From Promineifilum sp. (GTDB lineage: Bacteria; Chloroflexota; Anaerolineae; Promineifilales; Promineifilaceae), in the NCBI GenBank assembly GCA_018058545.1, contig JAGOZU010000021.1, forward strand, positions 1 through 40,778: 40,778 bases of DNA. Reading direction: 5' to 3'. Positions 38,829 through 40,778 of the stretch are shown one piece after another. The position numbers and the translations under genes are program-made. Below the pieces are notes generated by a model. The model did no database searches. It saw only the letters and a list, made by a program, of their open reading frames with translations, and was not told the origin of the DNA. Position 1 is the first letter of the stretch. Each line of letters opens with the position of its first letter.

Positions 38829-40778
38829 CGGTCGCCCTGTGGTCGTTCGGCCCGAACCCAGGCCAGTTGCGAGCGCCAGCTCACCGCCCGGTCGAGCAGT
38901 TGATCGCGAAACAATTTCTCGATCTTCCCCATCTCTGTCTCCGTCAATCCTCCGGCTGCCAGGCGCTCCCGGTAGCTGGGCCGTCCGTCGGCCGCGGCCG
39001 CGCCGAACCAGCGCTCCAGATGGGCGACGGTGATGAGCCGCTCCTCCGTTTGTTCCTCGGCCGTCAGGCGCGTGTCACCGAAGCCGGCCGCCTCCAGCGC
39101 GGCAGCCAGATCGCGCTCGCCCCAGCTGACCATCGGGTCGGTCGCATCAGCATAGATCGCTTCCTCGGCGGCGATAACCTTGTCGCGCAGCCCGTGGTCG
39201 CGCCCCCAGTCGATCAGGTCGTGGAGGCGTTGGGTGTGGCGAGGGATAGCCTGGGAGAAGACGAGGCGGCCGCCGGGCAGCAGATGCGCAATTAAAACCT
39301 GGCAGGTTTCGGAAAACCCGTCAGGTTTGGACGACGAGAGAACATTGCGGCCGATGATTATGTCAAATCGAACATCGCTCTCGCCGCGCAGGGCCAACAG
39401 GTAGGCGAGTTCAGCCGGGTCGCCGACGAGAATGGCCGGGCGCTCGATCTCCGGCAGCCGGGCCGCCTGCTGGCGCAGCGCCTCGCCCGTCGCCTCGTCG
39501 GCCGCCAATGCCCACACGCCGCCTTCCGGAGCGCGTCGCACCGCCTCCCAGGTCAGCAGGCCGCTCCCGGCGTTGACGTCCAGCACGAGGTGATGGCGCT
39601 GCAGCCCGGCCGCCTCAAACAGCCGGTCGCGCAGCGCGCCCATCAGGCGGCCGCTGCCGGCTACCGTCCGCTGGAGCCAGGCGTCCTTGGTGCGGTTGGT
39701 CGGGCTGGTGGTCAGCACTTCCAGATGGGCCGGCGCGGCCCCCGCTTCGCCCTCGACCATCGCCGCCAGTTGGGCCTCGCGCCGCCGGGCCACGTCATCG
39801 CGGATGGCCCGCTCATAGCCCAGATCGCCCGGCTGGTAGAACACCTTGCCCTGCAGCGCGTCGGGCAGGTATTGCTGGGCCACCCAGTGATTGCGATAGG
39901 CGTGGGGATAGAGGTATCCCTCGCCGTGGCCGAAGCCCTCCTTGTCGCGGCTGCCGTCCTTCAGATGGTTGGGCACGTCGGCCTCGCGCTCCTTCTCCAC
40001 CACGCCCAGCGCGTCGAAGAAGGCGAACGCCGAATTGGATTTGGGCGCGGTTGACAGATAGATGGCCGCCAGCGACAGCGGATAGCGCCCCTCCGGCATC
40101 CCGATGCGCTCGAAAGTCTCCCAGCAGTTGACGACGACGCCCATCGCCTGGGGATCGGCCATGCCCACGTCTTCCCCGGCGAAGATGGCCATGCGCCGGA
40201 AGATGAAGCGTGGATCCTCCCCGGCATAGACCATCTTGGCCATCCAGTAAAGCGCGGCGTCGGTGTCGGAGCCGCGCAAGCTCTTGATGAAGGCCGAGAT
40301 GGTGTCGTAATGGACGTCGCCGTCCTTGTCATAGAGCACGGCCCGGCGCTGGATCGACTCCTCGGCCACGTCCAGACCGATGCGAATGACGCCGTTGGCG
40401 TCCGGCGGGGTTGTCTCCACGGCCAGCTCCAGCGCGTTGAGCACGCCGCGGGCGTCGCCGTTGGCCACATCGACCAGATGATCCAGCGCCCCGGGTTGCA
40501 GCTCGACCTTCAGATTGCCGTATCCTCGCTCGGCGTCACCAAGAGCCTGAATGGCGATGGCCCGCAAATCATCCTCGGTCAGCGGCCGCAGCTGGAAGAT
40601 GCGGCTGCGGCTGACGAGCGCCTTGTTGACCTCGAAGTAGGGGTTCTCGGTGGTCGCGCCGATGAGGATGATCGTGCCGTTCTCCACGTGGGGCAGCAAG
40701 GCGTCCTGCTGGGCCTTGTTCCAGCGGTGCACCTCGTCGACAAAGAGGGTGGTGCGCCGGCCGTGCAGTTCGCGCAGT
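38825..40778 (-). CDS. rarA: RarA/MgsA AAA+ ATPase fused to a SAM methyltransferase (5' end outside)
   Basis: The frame is open to the right edge (LFVDEVHRW, Walker B region), so the P-loop is outside the window. [31 protein letters not shown] and [13 protein letters not shown], then the MgsA C-domain ([40 protein letters not shown]) are typical of RarA, which acts at stalled replication forks. After about residue 345 a methyltransferase-like domain follows: [30 protein letters not shown] and [16 protein letters not shown] palindromic repeat at 39295-39328 encodes [11 protein letters not shown] inside this domain. Confidence 0.9.
   Translation of the reverse strand, partial: LRELHGRRTTLFVDEVHRWNKAQQDALLPHVENGTIILIGATTENPYFEVNKALVSRSRIFQLRPLTEDDLRAIAIQALGDAERGYGNLKVELQPGALDHLVDVANGDARGVLNALELAVETTPPDANGVIRIGLDVAEESIQRRAVLYDKDGDVHYDTISAFIKSLRGSDTDAALYWMAKMVYAGEDPRFIFRRMAIFAGEDVGMADPQAMGVVVNCWETFERIGMPEGRYPLSLAAIYLSTAPKSNSAFAFFDALGVVEKEREADVPNHLKDGSRDKEGFGHGEGYLYPHAYRNHWVAQQYLPDALQGKVFYQPGDLGYERAIRDDVARRREAQLAAMVEGEAGAAPAHLEVLTTSPTNRTKDAWLQRTVAGSGRLMGALRDRLFEAAGLQRHHLVLDVNAGSGLLTWEAVRRAPEGGVWALAADEATGEALRQQAARLPEIERPAILVGDPAELAYLLALRGESDVRFDIIIGRNVLSSSKPDGFSETCQVLIAHLLPGGRLVFSQAIPRHTQRLHDLIDWGRDHGLRDKVIAAEEAIYADATDPMVSWGERDLAAALEAAGFGDTRLTAEEQTEERLITVAHLERWFGAAAADGRPSYRERLAAGGLTETEMGKIEKLFRDQLLDRAVSWRSQLAWVRAERPQGDR
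39295..39328. repeat. tandem palindromic repeat inside the rarA-methyltransferase gene
   Basis: AAACCTGGCAGGTTT (39295-39309) is a perfect 7-1-7 palindrome, followed 4 bp later by AAACCCGTCAGGTTT (39314-39328), a degenerate copy. The unit AAACCTGNCAGGTTT resembles short palindromic repeats of Chloroflexota intergenic regions. Here it is in frame between the IV-like motif (IIGRNVL) and LLPGG of the methyltransferase domain. Confidence 0.7.

Overview
The window looks like chromosomal DNA from a GC-rich, non-spore-forming bacterium, most plausibly a Chloroflexota (Anaerolineae or Promineifilaceae-like) genome. This is an inference from gene content: RodZ-like and RimO in one operon, Uma2/DUF820, DUF5615/DUF433, BrnT, RarA fused to a methyltransferase, and paired ATP-grasp enzymes with an esterase. 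No rRNA or tRNA gene was seen that would settle it. GC content was judged by eye only.

Layout. 1-1990 is an AT-richer accessory strip: the 3' end of an IS481-type transposase, a membrane-anchored unknown protein, two tiny peptide ORFs with strong ribosome binding sites, and several hairpins. 1990-16047 is ordinary chromosome: a Pro/Thr-rich secreted protein, a MscS channel, a four-gene minus-strand operon (Nudix, two beta-lactamase-like serine hydrolase paralogs, aldo/keto reductase), a PspC protein, a two-component system, a PAP2 phosphatase, an NAD-dependent epimerase with an unknown partner, an ArsR-DUF2087 regulator and a Uma2 nuclease-like protein.

16048-24258 is the outstanding feature: an 8.2 kb integrative element that splits an N-acyl-D-amino-acid deacylase gene. 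A 10-bp direct repeat (AATATGATGT) marks both junctions, and removing the element restores one 540-codon reading frame exactly. All recognised genes of the element lie on the minus strand: an unknown protein with a C-terminal HTH, a small RHH-like protein, two small unknown proteins, a RepA-like helicase/ATPase, an HTH protein, a small unknown protein, a tyrosine recombinase, a membrane protein, a 49-aa zinc-ribbon protein, and a large serine recombinase at the far end. Gene-free stretches inside it carry a perfect 28-bp inverted repeat with iteron-like motifs, 40-bp direct repeats, a strong terminator and structured leader hairpins. It resembles an integrated plasmid or phage-plasmid-like element with no recognisable capsid or conjugation genes.

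25701-40778 returns to chromosome: a GNAT acetyltransferase, a GAP-family membrane protein, a DinB-like protein, a DUF433/DUF5615 toxin-antitoxin pair, a minus-strand operon rplI-rodZ-rimO-tlpA-like-ribD/DHFR-like-lgt-like, a small membrane protein, an esterase plus two different ATP-grasp enzymes (a possible amide-ligation pathway), a BrnT/BrnA-like toxin-antitoxin pair, an SH3-like protein, and a RarA-methyltransferase fusion running off the right edge. The fusion carries a palindromic repeat inside its coding sequence.
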